Assembly (NCBI GenBank): GCA_022592445.1
Contig: JABYQR010000228.1
Location: forward strand, 1-64,000
From: Cytidiella melzeri
Taxonomy: Eukaryota > Basidiomycota > Agaricomycetes > Polyporales > Irpicaceae
DNA length: 64,000 nt
Direction: 5' to 3'
The notes beneath the pieces are model-generated. The model was not told where the DNA came from, searched no databases, and saw only the letters and a program-made list of their open reading frames with translations. The position numbers and the translations under genes are program-made. This document shows positions 1 to 11,543 of this stretch, piece by piece (the stretch's first letter is position 1; each line of letters begins with the position of its first letter).

Positions 1-37
1 GGACAGCGTTGGATCCAGCGTTAGATTGAGTGGCCAT
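1..37 (-). CDS. gag: Ty3/gypsy gag, first 12 codons (runs off the window)
   Basis: An ATG lies at 37-35 on the minus strand, and the frame stays open to the window edge. The first residues (MATQSNAGSN) resemble the start of the gag frame at 61997 (ASQSPNSS), including the spacing of Gln, Ser and Asn. It lies 170 nt downstream of the ORF at 208-987, the same order as in the right-hand element. Gag forms the retrotransposon capsid. The assignment rests on this short match and the context, and the rest of the protein is outside the window. Confidence 0.55.
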   Translation of the reverse strand, partial: MATQSNAGSNAV

Positions 38-207
38 TGCTTCTAATTTCTTAGTTAGCAAAGGATAAGCGAAATACTATTTCTAGTATAAGAAGAAGAG
101 AAACACCACTTTTCACACATTGAACTCTTGTCAGAGTTGTTTTCACACATTAAATCCTTTTCAGGAAGTTGTCACCAAGTAAAGTGAGGCTTGTCAGCCC
201 ATACATT

Positions 208-987
208 TTATTCCATTTCCGCATATACAAAGGCGTTCATTTCAAACAGCCCTTCTAGTAACTCTAAGATATAACCCCATCTCCGGTGTATGTCCACAAA
301 ACTAATTCTACCCAAACTTTTTAAGTCCTTTTTCAACATTCTCCATTCCCTATTCGACATCTTGTCCGTATGGTTCTCCTTGAACCACTGTTCTATCATG
401 TAGACCCGACCAATCAGTAGCTGAACATTTTCGCGACGAGTGTTGAGCCATGCATCCAAAGATTGGCCACCACTTGCAAAAGAGGCGTTCAGCTTGTTGA
501 GCACAGGCTCAAGCCTTTGACAGGCTGCTGTGATCATGGGTTCAACCTCCTGTTGACGAAGCATAAGCTTCATCTTACGGAAGTGGAGATTGGAGGGAAG
601 AGGAGTGGGAGTGGGAACATGAGTGCAACTGTTTCGATCTTCGATTCGCTGAAGAAGAGTGAGCTTTTCAGCTTTCTCCTTCTCCTGCTTCTCAATTCTA
701 TCGAGAAGGCTTCGCTGAGACATGAGGCTAGAGAGCTGTCTCATACGAGCTTGATTCTCCTCATGCTCAATGGTGGTGCGAGCTTGCTCTTCGAGATTGA
801 TCCTCTTGATGAGAGGTTTGTTGTCAGGGTACTTGACACGGCGAGGCTTGCCGGTGTCCTTGAACTTGTTGAGAGTCTCCTTGGAGACTGCGAAGCGTTC
901 TTGAAGTCCAGTGACTTCATTGCAGACGGGAATAGAGTAAGGGGCCTTGCGGCCGGTCTTAGCAGCGAGGTAGCAGGAGAGTGGCAT
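208..987 (-). CDS. Extra ORF upstream of gag in a Ty3/gypsy element ('ORF0')
   Basis: A 259-residue frame with a true ATG lies between the LTR (1566-2051) and gag (37-1), both on the minus strand. The protein is basic and mostly helical in character. Residues about 65-115 are rich in Glu, Lys, Arg and Leu and look like a coiled coil; a long helical part follows. The C-terminal 50 residues hold REW..L...LK.LG.ISF...RR. The same order of motifs ends the 252-residue ORF at 61227-61984, which also sits between LTR and gag. I recognise no known domain. The shared position and C-terminal pattern suggest a conserved accessory protein of this retrotransposon lineage, perhaps an RNA- or Gag-binding factor (inference). 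Confidence 0.6.
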   Translation of the reverse strand: MPLSCYLAAKTGRKAPYSIPVCNEVTGLQERFAVSKETLNKFKDTGKPRRVKYPDNKPLIKRINLEEQARTTIEHEENQARMRQLSSLMSQRSLLDRIEKQEKEKAEKLTLLQRIEDRNSCTHVPTPTPLPSNLHFRKMKLMLRQQEVEPMITAACQRLEPVLNKLNASFASGGQSLDAWLNTRRENVQLLIGRVYMIEQWFKENHTDKMSNREWRMLKKDLKSLGRISFVDIHRRWGYILELLEGLFEMNAFVYAEME

Positions 988-1565
988 GGTGACTGTGTGA
1001 CAAAGTGTGATGAGCTTGTCAGCTCAGTGGTGTGCGAAGCAAATCTCCATAAAGGAGAGGTCCTGTGTGTGCGTGGGGTAGTGCCGGCGTCGGCCTGGAC
1101 TCTCTCTCCAGGTCCGGTGGTGTATAGGATCTCCGTCACGGTTCCACCCGTGCAGCAAATGGTTGGCGGATCAGTATTACACTGACCCTAAGTCCGGCCA
1201 GAATCAGTCACCCGTCTTTGTGCCTAGGCACTCATGGGCTTTCAGTCCTGTTGTCTAGCTCTTATAACGAGCATCTGACACCAGACTCCACTATCGCCTG
1301 TGGGGAGGCACACTTTCATCATGTTGGCATAATGCCAACCCCTGCTCTGATCAGCTCTAGGAGCGTCGGGCGAGAGGGTGATTCAAGTTGTGCACATCAA
1401 GGCAAAGCCTAGACATGACTACCACTTAAAGCCTATGGTCCGGCTACCTCTATTTCTAGAGGATTTGTAGAGGGGCCCACGCACAGGCACAAGACCTAGA
1501 AGAAAGGGGAAAGAAAACTCCAGCACGTCCAAAGACGTGAGGGAGTAGGGGCAGTTTTATCCAAA
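988..1565 (-). other. Leader of the left Ty3/gypsy element
   Basis: This non-coding stretch runs from the LTR end to the extra ORF. A good splice donor (GTGAGT) lies about 25 nt inside the LTR end, at about 1583-1588 on the minus strand. Pyrimidine-rich acceptors such as TTTCTTCTAG occur near 1493. The leader may therefore contain an intron that crosses the LTR/internal boundary. I could not identify a tRNA primer-binding site: the bases after the LTR read TTTGGATAAAACTGCC. Confidence 0.4.
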
Positions 1566-2051
1566 TGTAACAGTTAAGGTTACTACTCACCAGATAAGTT
1601 GTTAAACTTGAAGGGGTAGAGTGAGATAGAGTGTAAGAGGTGTGGTGAGCGAAGTACTGGAGAGTACAAGGTAGTCCTTTATCAACAGAGTGGATAAAAC
1701 TGAGGGGATATGCCCTCAGGAGTGCCTCTATATATACATGAAGGGGAGGACCCCAGGTACTACCCTAAGACCCCTAATACCTACATGAGTAAGCAAAGTA
1801 ATCTACCTTACTAAGCATGCCCTATGCCCTAGTGGTGCCACTTCAATAATCAACCAATAGCAATTGTCCCCATGACCTGACCCCATGACCCAGCTCCAAG
1901 GCTAGACTTGTTCTAGCTTGTTCTAAGACAAGGCTAGACTTTTCCAAAAGGTTCTATGAACTATGACATCATCTAATGGAATGTTCTATACTATGACATC
2001 ATAGTTCCAGCATGTTCCACAAGGTTCCAGAGAGTTCTATCATGTGATACA
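1566..2051 (-). mobile_element. LTR of the left Ty3/gypsy element (family A)
   Basis: On the minus strand it starts TGTATCACATGATAG and ends CTTAACTGTTACA, giving short inverted ends TGTA/TACA, 486 bp. Its central part matches the + strand at about 54165-54510 almost base for base over the segment with CTATTGGTTGATTATTGAAG and the TATATATAGAGGCACTCC promoter block. It is followed on the minus strand by leader, extra ORF and gag, so it is the 5' LTR of an element that leaves the window on the left. The target duplication cannot be checked. Confidence 0.75.
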
Positions 2052-2067
2052 CAGATAAGGAAAGGAG

Positions 2068-2217
2068 CGCATCAGCGCATCAGAGACAGGAAGCGCATCA
2101 GCGCATCAATTGATAGGCACTGAGAATAAGCGCCGGAATAGGCGCCTGATAAGCGCTGGATAAGCGCCTAAATAGACGCCGGATAAGCGCTGGATAAGCG
2201 CTTGACAAGCGCTTAAA
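2068..2217. repeat. Two short tandem arrays: GCGCATCA pairs and an 11-12 bp ATAAGCGC unit
   Basis: At 2068-2106 the octamer GCGCATCA occurs four times in two pairs. At about 2121-2217 there are roughly eight units of 11-12 bp with consensus near ATAAGCGCYGG. They lie between the 3' end of the KDZ gene and the family A LTR, so they may be subterminal repeats of the KDZ element. A shorter stretch with similar words (GGCGCCTATC, AGCGCTTATT) occurs near 60385-60415. Confidence 0.65.
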
Positions 2218-2990
2218 TATTTCCAATAACACCGTTGCCTGGTAAGGCAAGTCTTGTAGAAACATTGAAAATCTGTGACAAATGCTGCTTTGTAGCCTCT
2301 TAGTCGTGTAACAATGTCTCATCGTTATGTACCACATTCTTGCGCTCAGCAAAGGCCAGAACTCAGACATGTGATGATAGCGCGTGACACGCGTGCTGTT
2401 TCCTTTCTCGATGGGAGTTTCCCAGGCTCCAAAACGGGAAAGTAAACGACCGCTACGCCTAGTGTCTAATCTTGACTACATGCAATATCTTTACTCTGTG
2501 TGCTGGGACACGCAAATCATATTCTAGTACTGCATGATAGATGTGATGTTACAAAGCTAATTCTGAGAGAAAATGTACTAGGCCATCCATGGACGCCTGC
2601 TCCTCATCCTCGAGTAAGTCGAGATCATCGTGCGCGTCGTCTTCCTCAACGTTGTCAGACGGCTCCTCGGGTTGATCAGGCATTGCTAAGAGGCCGCCTG
2701 GAAGCTCACCAGCTTGTACATGCAAAGCGCCGCCTAGTCGTGTTCCAGGTGCCTTCACACCAGTATAACCCTCGAGGGCATACACTTGCTGGATGCAAGC
2801 AAGTAGATGGTTGTTGCCTTTTGTGCGCCGTGTAACAAAGTTGGAGGTGGCACCAAGTAGACTATTGTTGCTGGACTTGAGCCGCCTTAGGACCTGGGCA
2901 AAGAGAAGGGCCTTGTCGCGGATTGCGGTACGCAGACAGTAGACTTCAACATTCAAGCGGTCTCTCTCCTCTTGTGCTCGGGCCAAGCGG

Positions 2991-4835
2991 TGAGACACTG
3001 AGTCACGCTTCAAACCAAGAACAACCTTGAAGACAACACAACCAACCACAAAGTGGCAATATAAGTGTAAAGGTGTGGAAGCGCGGAAGTGTTACAGTAA
3101 TGCGAGGTGGTCTAAGAGTCCTAGTTTTACCTGTGCTAAAAGAGCGACAAGGTTTTTGTGATGTAGTTTATATGAAGGGAGCTAGACGGGTAACTACCAC
3201 GCGTATCGCGGGTAAAAGGCAAGTCAGCGTGGTGAAAGCGAAAGAGTTATGGCGCGGCTTAAAGAGAACGCGCGGGAGATGTCGCGACTTGTAGGAAAAC
3301 GGCGCGTGGCGAGACGCAGAAGATAAACGCAGGCGCAATATGAATCTCAAACACAAAACGCGGTCGCTGGTGAAGATGAAGTAGTCGCTGTAAAACGCGG
3401 GCGCAGTGAAAGTGAACGCAGTAAGCTCGACGCAGTGAAGGAGAAACGCAACGCAGTAACGCAGTAAAATAACGCAGTTAAAAACAAACGCAGTATAACA
3501 AAGCCGAAAGGAAACGTCAGAGAAAGATCAGCAAATGGCGCGCGAGTCGCAGCGGAAGGCTATGTGAGATCGCAGTCAATTGGACTCGACAGACTGCGCG
3601 CAGGGGCGGTAGTGTAGAACAACACCTCCCGAGCAGCGATGCGTATTACAGGCGAATGCGTGGCCAACGACGACGTTGGTAGAGCTGGTAAGATTGAACT
3701 GCACTAGTTCACACTCGTGATCCTCGCCTTCAAAGTCTGGAGATAGCCAGCAATCTGGGTGCGGCGCGCGCGGGCGATTGCAGTCGAGCGGGACGAAAGG
3801 TCCTGTGCGTAGGGGAATTGGGTGGTCGCTCTGAGTGTCGCAATAGGAGCAGTTATCAAGCGAGTCCGCGACAGAGGCGACGGACGACGCTGGCGAGGGT
3901 GATTTAGGAGTTGATCTCTCAGGGGAGACCGTAGGCGCTGCTGAGGGCTCTGGCGGCGGCGCGGGCGCGGGGATGATGGGGTAACGGCGTAGAATCTCGC
4001 GCGGGCGCGGGCTGTAAGGGCAACGGCCGCCGGGTAAGTGGGGAACAGTGGGACAGCAGCGGCAGACTCGAGGCGGGTTGTCGTTGTTAGACGCCGCGGG
4101 CATAAACGTGGAAGAGATCGCAATGAGGCAACGCAGAAGAAGCTACAGCTAGGGACGCGAAGAGACTCCCTCGACGCGAACGCAAAGGGTAAAGTGTACT
4201 CTGGAAACTGGGGTGTGGATTGATTGCCTTTTACACAGTACAAACAACACCTTTATATAAACCCTAAAGACCCTCTCCTAAACCTTTCCTTCTATGTCCT
4301 AAACCCAAACGCGAGAGCGAGGAAACAGGGTGGCAGAATACTTCCGTCTGCGGAGGCAAAATGTCCAGCGAGTCGACGCCCGGCGGGACACAGCGTTGGT
4401 TGACTCGGAGTAGCGGCGCACGCCCTTGCGCTGAAGAGGCGCCAACCGTTGCGAGCAGGTGATGAGGCGCCGTCCAAGAGTTGCACAGCGTGGCGTGATA
4501 GGAGTCTTCCTGAAACGGGGTTCGCGCGTCAAGTTTCTTTTACCGTTGGTCCGACCCGCGTCCGAAACTCTTGGTGGCTGTCCGGCCCATGCTCCGATGC
4601 AAAAGGGGTGTGTCTGTGAGTCAGAGTTCGGTGCGATCCCTCGGCCTCGGATGTTTCCGGCACATTGCTCCTTGTCAAGTCCTCGGATCCTCGGCGGACT
4701 CCTCGTGACCTCGGTGAACTCCTCGTGCCCGTGACGCTGGGAAAGTTGAGGGACTTGCCGCTCAGGATGACGCGGGCCGCGCAAATGGCGGGCTGCTGCC
4801 GGGTCTCCGCGCCTAGCCGATTTCCGGGCGTATCA
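2991..4835 (-). mobile_element. Solo LTR of about 1.85 kb (family E, copy 1) inside the KDZ gene
   Basis: The + strand ends are TGAGACACTGAG and CCGGGCGTATCA. It is flanked by GCGG on both sides (GCGGTG if the ambiguous TG is counted). Removing it joins KDZ codons ...EAMKLRHR with LARAQEERD... in frame, which supports the exact borders. It matches 50081-51898 over its whole length, and 46791-48325 is a more distant relative. On the minus strand a TATATAAAGG box lies near 4250, so transcription probably runs on the minus strand. The segment at 3400-3500 carries many AACGCAGT words, also seen in copy 3. Confidence 0.8.
3576..4103 (-). CDS. Cysteine- and proline-rich ORF inside the family E LTR
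   Basis: A 175-residue frame lies about 150 bp downstream of the TATATAAAGG box of the LTR. The N-terminal part has Cys pairs (CRCCPTVPHLPGGRC), followed by a Pro/Ser-rich middle and a second Cys-containing part (NCSYCDTQSDHPIPL). The corresponding frame in copy 2 (50798-51190) keeps about four fifths of the residues until a small deletion shifts the frame. Protein-level conservation hints at a real product, but both copies are old and no database match is known to me. It could also be non-coding LTR sequence that happens to be open. Confidence 0.4.
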   Translation of the reverse strand: MPAASNNDNPPRVCRCCPTVPHLPGGRCPYSPRPREILRRYPIIPAPAPPPEPSAAPTVSPERSTPKSPSPASSVASVADSLDNCSYCDTQSDHPIPLRTGPFVPLDCNRPRAPHPDCWLSPDFEGEDHECELVQFNLTSSTNVVVGHAFACNTHRCSGGVVLHYRPCAQSVESN

Positions 4836-7800
4836 GCGGTGGCGAAGTTTCATAGCTTCGCGTATAGCAGGCTTACTCCATTCCTTATCACGTATATTGT
4901 TGTGAGTATCTTGAAGCAGCGTGAACTCCTCGAGAAAGTTGAAGGTCGAGACCCATGACCAGTCGAGGGCAGGTCGAGGGGGGTCGAGCATTGCGGCGGC
5001 GGCGTTGTAGGTTTGATAGCACGTTGAATAGTCTTGCAGCGGGTTTGGAGGGACTTCGCAATATGTGTTCGCATTTTATAACCTGAGATCCAAAGACGTC
5101 AATGGGGCAACAAGTGGAGTAAAGTTAGTGTACCAGTCTGAGCGACGTTGAGCTTATGCAGCTCAAACAACCGCTGCGTCACCAGTTTTTGCAACTTATT
5201 GAGAGCACGGTGGTACTTTCTCTCCTTGATGTACTTGATGGCAGCCATGTACTGCGGCGTGGCAGGGGTCCAATGCATAGTGAGTCCCATTTGCACCTCA
5301 AGTGCGCATACCTCTAGGCTAACACGCTCGTACTGTTCACTTGCATGACGATGTTCGCTTTTGATTTGATGAGTGGTGGCAAGGTCCTTGCGGTAGCTGG
5401 CGCTATTGAAGTCCGCAGTGGATGGCGCGTAGTGTAAGAAGCACGCGTTAGCCTGGGCTCTCTTTGGCTCCAAGTCACGGAGTTCCTGAAGAAGCTCGAC
5501 GTAGACGATGGCATGAACATCGTGCTTGTTTTTGTCACCGAGTCGCGCGAAGAAGGAGAGCTCCTCTCCCTCCCACCTGTCCATATCAGCAGAGGTTATG
5601 CCAAGAGATACCATGGCCTCCTGAAGGACGCCGCCGTCATGCTCAAGGATATCAAGGGCCTGCTTGTAGTTGTTGAGTATGAAGTTTCCGGTATTGAGTG
5701 CTTTGTCCTCGTCCCACTGCCTGAAATATGCCTCGATAAAGAGGCGTCGGCGGTACGGAGAGGCGTACCGCATTACGGACGCCAGCTGATTGGATGCACT
5801 GAAAATACACTCCATTGTTTCGAGGTCTTCTAACCCAGCGCCCGGAAGGTTGTTGGGATGAAACTGCATCTGGCAGGTGTGGCAGTGGCTGTATCCATGG
5901 AAAGCGTAGACGCAGAAATGGCTGTTCTTCTCCTGGAACGCTGGCCCAAGCGAGCTGCGTGGGACGGTGGAAAGGAAGGCGCAGCCGATGTTGTACCTGC
6001 CAAGTGAGTCCTGCCCAACAATTTCCAGCACCTTTGCCACTGTGGCGAAAGGGTACTTGGCTCTGGGTGCAGGAATCAGCAGAGGAGTCGAGTGGGAAAG
6101 ACAACATACGTACAGTTCACCAGACCTGACCATATCTATGATCCAGAGTATGAGTCCGTGGCGGCATGCTGAGGCGAAGATGCCCAACTCGTCAAAGATT
6201 GACCACATGCACTTCGTCTCTTCGTTCGTGGCGCTCTTCCAATTGTCGACACACTGAGCCAATAGCTTCTTGCGTAGGTCCAAGTCAAGACCACCGGCAC
6301 CATCCTTTCCATTACCGACTGCCGCCTCTGCAGGAGCAGCCGCATTCTCGCCCTCCCGCAATCCATCTGTAGGGTCTCCCTCTGTTGCGTCTCGTCCCTC
6401 TATCTTGCCCTCCTCATCTAACACGTCCTATCCATCTTGCTGCTTCACTGCAGGACCCTTGGCATTGCGACTGCGGATCTCATTGGCGTATTGGTTGACA
6501 AAGTGGCAGGGAGAAAGTAGGTGCTGTCGTCCAGTACTCGGGTGTCTGCAGCGCAGCGATCTGCTACTGTTGCCATTTGCTTGAGACTGTTGTTTCCGTC
6601 CATAGCATATAGCCAACTGAAGCGAAGGGGAGGCTCCTCTTCAAGCTGTAAGATGGTAGTTGAGCAGTTGCGACACCAATGAACGTGTGAATTTACATAC
6701 CTTGTAGCAGCATGCCCGACATGCGTTGTTCACCCTCCAATCTGGATCAGCCCAGCCCAAGGTCCCGAGTACCTGCTTCTCCACGTGTCAAATGATGCGC
6801 AGATACAGCTCAAAGGTGTCGGCAATGACTTCTCGCAAATGGCGGCGATATGGAATCTGCGGTGTGATTAGCATACATACAAAGAGCTGGGGTTCTCCCA
6901 CATACCTGGTAGTAGTCGCAGATAACCTTTGTAAACGCCTCCACGCTGTACGAAGCCTTGCACTGGCGTAGTCTGTACAACAACTCCAGTGTCTTGAGAG
7001 AGACGGCGACTGTTGGCCTGCTTGGAGTCTTGGCAAGGAAACCATGTTAGATAAGATCTATAGCGGGGGAGAGACTGCGTGGACGACGAGTGACTGTGAG
7101 CTCTGTTGAGCGAGAGAAGAGGCACAGCACGTTCACTGTGTATTCCAACGCCTCGGCCACAATAGGAGTGTCCACAAGTTCTCGAGCAATGTCATCTGCG
7201 GGAGCAATTGACTCACCGTGTATTGCCTCCGGTCGCGTGGGGTACATCCAACCTACGTACGCCTTTGCGAGAGGTTCAAAGACATCCCCCCATGCCTCCT
7301 GCTGGCGCACTTGCCTATGCTGCCACAACTTCCCCTTCCGCTGCCAGCCGCGCCTCCATCTACGATTACTCTCAGCTCATAGAGGTTGAAGAATGTCAGA
7401 CAAGAAACTTTGTACCGAGTGGCATCCTGGATGGCATGGATAAACCCCTCACCGACTCCAAGCTCATCCCCCTCCATATTCACGTCCGCCCACTCAGCTT
7501 CTTCCTTTTCTCTAGCGGGGAGAACAACCGTCACGGGCTCATTGTCAAGACTAAAGAGATTGTCAACAATCAAATTGCGAGAGGGTTTGGCAAGCCCTGT
7601 TGGTCGTCAGCTGGCTGACTTTGGTCACAGGTATGCACGTACCCTGTAGCTGCTGCTGGATATGCTCATCTGTATCCATACGCTCCTGAGCAAGACCCTC
7701 GTTCTTCAGGCTTCTTGTCAAAGCCCTCCGCACGCCTCGAGCTTCCGGATGGACCAAGTCCCTTTCTGTTGGGCGTGCAAGTTTGGTCCTGTGCACTTGT

Positions 7801-8100
7801 CGCGAGCTGCAAAGCTTTGCTGACTTTACCTTGGCCATTTTTTTGGGTAAAGGTCGTCTCTGCACTGAGATGTATAGCTACAGATGGTGGAGAGGTTGTG
7901 ACGGTGCAGGAGCTGTGAGAGTGGGTGCAAGAAATGTGAGAAACGAAGTTGAGCCAAGTGATCGAGTTGCGTAAGTCAAGCAATCCAATCTAATTGCTGG
8001 ATGCGAGACTCACCGCTTGTTCAGGCTCGAGTCTGCAACAGCACTTCGACCGCTCTCCCCCCACTTCTCTCTCACATACCACTGCAGTCCGTCGAATCTC

Positions 8101-9567
8101 ATGGCCCCATTCAAGCTCATTAAACCTGATCCTGCCTCGGTCACTCCGGTTGGCCATTTAAGAGTGCTCGTAGTCGGCAGCGGGACTTCAGACTCAGACA
8201 GCATGTTTTCGTACGAAGAGTGAGTCGCTACTTCATCTCTCAATTGCACGGTTGACTTCACTTATAACACAGATGGCCTCACTTTCCTGCGGGACAGGCA
8301 TTCCCTATGTCATTCCTGTGTCGCAATACCTACGAAGTGAAACTTCTGCAACCACTCTGTCCCTTCCTTCGACGTATCCGAAATCTCGACGCTACGCAGC
8401 AAATTGCAGCCATCAACCACCTTTCGACCCGTCCAGCCACTGAGGTCCTACTGACACGAGAGTGGTCTCACTATCCGGTGTTAAAAGGCAATGACGGGCG
8501 TGAGCTCATTGCAACGAGATGGTATGTACAATACAACATGCAGCAGTATATAGTGCGGCTAATATTGTTCATTAGGGCGGACGTGTACAAGTTCTTCAAA
8601 GGTCAGCAAGATCCCACGTTGAAGTCATGCTCGAGCCTGGCCAAGGCAATCAAGTACATGATTGCACGAGGCAAGGACCTGGAGGCCACGGCCAATAGAA
8701 ACGCCAAGTTTGAGGACTTCACAGAACGCATAAGCTCTTTGGACCTCGACACGGAGCAGCCTCAAACTCCTTCGAGGAACGCAGCGCCATCGATCTCGGG
8801 TATACACATTTCTCCGTACCGTACGTCGTCTACGCACTCTCTGCGGCCGTCTGGCTTGCATGATGGTTACACCAGCCTGTCGAAGCAAGCCTCAACTCCT
8901 ACCAGATGGAAGGCGGCTCATGCTTCCAGGTCAGCATCTGTAGTTGAAGTCCCTGATGAAGATGAGGAGATTCCGCAGGTATCGTCTAAAAGCAAGGTGC
9001 GAGATAAGGGCAAGGGAAAGAGTAAAAGCAAGGAACGTTCGGGAGCACGCGCAGCAGCAATGAATGTCGATCAAGATGGTTGGGACGCTGCAGTCGCAGG
9101 AGGTGATGCGAGGGGAAGCCGCGAGGGAGCTGCAGGCTCTCTAGGAACCAAAGGAGGCGTCGGATTTTTGTGGCACGGTAAGTCCTCACGCAAGAATTCC
9201 TTTTGTTCACTGCTTACATAGCCGGCTTATAGTTCCTGTCGACGCCAATGCCAGCCCTCTCATATACATGAACATTCGCAATACTCAAGGTGACATTACA
9301 TCCTCAACCCTCACACCGCCAACGGTCTTACGGGGTGAACGAGTTCAGTCACTCGGCCCTACAATCGACGAGTTCACCGATTGTTGGGGCCTGCTGAACG
9401 CCACCATCCTCAACCTATACAGCGCGCGTGTGCGGTCCACCACCGAGGATCAGTTCATCTGTTCCCTGGCCCCCAGCATTTCTTTGCAGGAAGGGAAGTG
9501 GTTTTGGAAGATGATCCGCCTCCCCGTCAACCACGCCACCTGTGTCCGGAACTATGCGAGGGACTAA
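8101..9567 (+). CDS. Orphan basidiomycete-type protein, about 430 residues, four exons
   Basis: The chosen start is MAPFKLIKPDPASV at 8101; the frame is open further upstream, so a longer form starting near 8017 is possible. Introns with consistent phases are: GTGAGT at 8220 to ACACAG at 8271; GTATGT at 8522 to CATTAG at 8575; GTAAGT at 9179 to TTATAG at 9231. The middle contains a helical region (about residues 110-170). A Ser/Pro-rich linker follows, then an acidic patch (EVPDEDEEIP) and a Lys-rich stretch (KGKGKSKSKE) that could be a nuclear signal. The C-terminal exon ends KMIRLPVNHATCVRNYARD. I recognise no family. It lies between a KDZ element and another orphan gene, typical of lineage-specific accessory DNA. 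Function unknown. Confidence 0.55.
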
Positions 9568-11411
9568 TTACCTTTGCAAAAGGCATTCGCATATCCTCTT
9601 CTAACTAGTGATTTTGTGCTTGGTGTCCACAGCGTTTGGTTCTTTGCAATAAAACGTGACCTCGTTGATGATTTGAACTCACAGTATGCAACGTGACGTG
9701 CAATTTCAAGGTTGCGACGCGTCCCCATCCGCTCCCTTGCCCGTGGCCAGCATGGTTATCGTTGTCTAGAAAGCACAGCGGTACCACAGCAGCAACCGTG
9801 CCGTACTCGTCTCTAAGTCTCGTGTTCCATGGCGCCACCGAACCAAGGTCAAGAATACTCAGCTTAAGTCAATGACACCTGCAGGAAAGAAGGCGCGTTC
9901 TGACCAGCGCAAGGAAAAAAATACGAACATCAATCAAGTGCTCGACAACACACTAGTACAGGTGTGGAAGCTCGCGGAGAAGCTGTTCGAACATAGTGGC
10001 ACAAATAGCATCAAGTATTGGTACAAAAGACTCCTTCAACAGTTGGCCAAGAAGAAAGGCACGCGGCAGACAAGTCGCTGGAACGCGTTCTTGTCGAAGG
10101 AGAGTAAGGCGAGAAATGACAGTGCGCCCTCCTCTCAAAAATTCGGAATCGTGTTGTGTGAACATTGCTGATACGGCTCTACGCAGCTCTACCTGAAGGC
10201 ACTCCACGGCCAAAGGTCACCGAATTTGCAAAGGAAGTTCGCGAGGCTTGGAAATTGATGTCGAAGGACGAGCAGGTTGCCGCAACCGACGACGAACTTG
10301 TTCGTATCGCGGAAGTCAAGGAGATGAAGAAGACGAGTGCTCATAGCGTTCCGCTGAACGCATTCCATGACACACGAGCGACCCTGGCCAGCACTACAAG
10401 CCAAGTGAGTTCCGCTTACTGCTCATGTTACTGTTTATACACAGTGCTGACTTTGTAAGCTAGCTTGAGGCTCTTCATAACCGGACAGGGCTTGAGATGC
10501 TCCTGGTGGCTGTCCGCTCAGATGGACAATCTGTTGTTTGTCCGCAAGTTTGGACTACCGGGGATCACGTCGACGAATTCTTTCAGTTGACGAATCAAAT
10601 GCCGATCACGGACTTTGCGGGGAAGCTGGAGTGTTACTGCCTCACGGGTCTACAGGGTGAGGTATCGCAGTGTAGTAACTACTCGACATCCACATCTTAC
10701 TCATGCTCCAGGAACTGCCAACACTTACGGAGGCGAGATCATGGCGCTGAAAAAGAACACCAGCAAGCTCATTCAAGATAAGCTCGGTAAGTCATATGTT
10801 GTTGAGCCCACGCGGATGCATAGCAAAGTGCTTAACAGTTTGTACAGCGGAGGCCGCTGCTCCCTGTTGCAACCTCAAGATGTTTTATGTCAACTTTGAT
10901 GCTGTCATGGATGGCCTGACTAGCCCTTAATTTTCGCAATTTACCTCTTGTTTTTATCTGTAAAACTCCGGGCTGCAGCTCAGTTGCAACCTTCTCTGCA
11001 CAAACTCCTTTGCACGTCTATTAAGCGCCCGTATCACGTGGCTTAGACGCTCCACACGGTCACATTACTTGCTACTACGTCACACTGGCATGTGACTTAG
11101 CTTAAGTAAGACCACATGGCTACAAGCACATGGCTCAGCCCATAGCTAGGGTTTGACGTCATAGATACTGTCCACATGGGCTCCTTATTGTTCTTTCCTT
11201 ATTGTTCTCTTTATGGAAGGATGTTCTCACAGGTGTGGGAATGGAATACAATAGTTGGTCTCCTTTTAGATAGATTCTCTCACGGGTAGAGTTCTTGGCA
11301 AGGTCTAGACAATAGCTATTGTTCTCCTTTAGGTAGTTCTTTTGTTCTTCGTTCACATGGCTTCTTGCAAACCCTGCCCTCAACATGGTCTGTGCGCAGG
11401 TCCCTGAAGTC

Positions 11412-11419
11412 TATATAAG
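11412..11419 (+). promoter_or_regulatory. TATA box of LTR B1
   Basis: TATATAAG lies 44 bp upstream of the first copy of the CTTGGTCTTTACTGGGCTAG block. The same spacing (44-46 bp) occurs in LTR families C and D. Start of transcription is expected just before that block, so the block would lie in the first exon. In this copy the promoter points into the 3' half of the host gene. Confidence 0.6.
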
Positions 11420-11475
11420 CAGCTACATGTACGCTCCTAGCCCCCATCTCGACCTCTTGGTCTTTACTGGGCTAG

Positions 11476-11543
11476 GTAAGCAAACCCCTCCTGTACTACA
11501 TAGCTAGTAGTACCCAATACTAACTTGGTCTTTACTGGGCTAG
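11476..11543 (+). other. Leader intron of LTR B1 with duplicated 3' end
   Basis: The intron runs from GTAAGC through branch site TACTAAC to CTAG, 68 nt. The last 20 nt (11524-11543) are identical to the 20 nt before the donor (11456-11475). Copy B2 has the same arrangement with perfect 20-nt repeats (55577-55596 and 55644-55663, minus strand). Copy B3 has a decayed version (54928-54947 and 54995-55014). Confidence 0.7.

Larger units (their letters stand above)
2549..7838 (-). pseudogene. KDZ (Kyakuja/Dileera/Zisupton) transposase, degraded
   Basis: Spliced pieces follow the order known for fungal KDZ transposases. The N-terminal basic segment begins MAKVKSAK near 7838. Next come a block ending QEAWGDVFEP, then SLKTLELLYRLRQC, then ACRACCYKLEEEP followed by MDGNNSLKQM. 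The core has AKYPFATVAKVLEIVGQ, YNIGCAF and HGYSHCHTCQ, then NNLPGAGLEDLETMECIF, and a long helical C-terminus ending at 2549. Introns with good borders are visible, for example after SGEL and after LNVAQTG. Damage: in-frame stops near 7056 (TAA), 6792 (TGA) and 6427 (TAG), a frameshift near 6530, and a 1.85-kb solo LTR (2991-4835) that splits the last exon. YNIGC has Asn where I expect Asp from related proteins. The active form would cut and move the element as DNA; this copy cannot do so. Confidence 0.85.

Noticed and set aside
463..1185. Plus-strand frame of 240 codons opposite the left extra ORF
   Set aside because: It lies antisense to the better-supported frame at 208-987 and shows no conservation in the right element.
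11456..11543. Tf1-type self-priming (5' RNA end complementary to the primer site)
   Set aside because: The two blocks are direct, not inverted, repeats; I found no complementary copy after the LTR.
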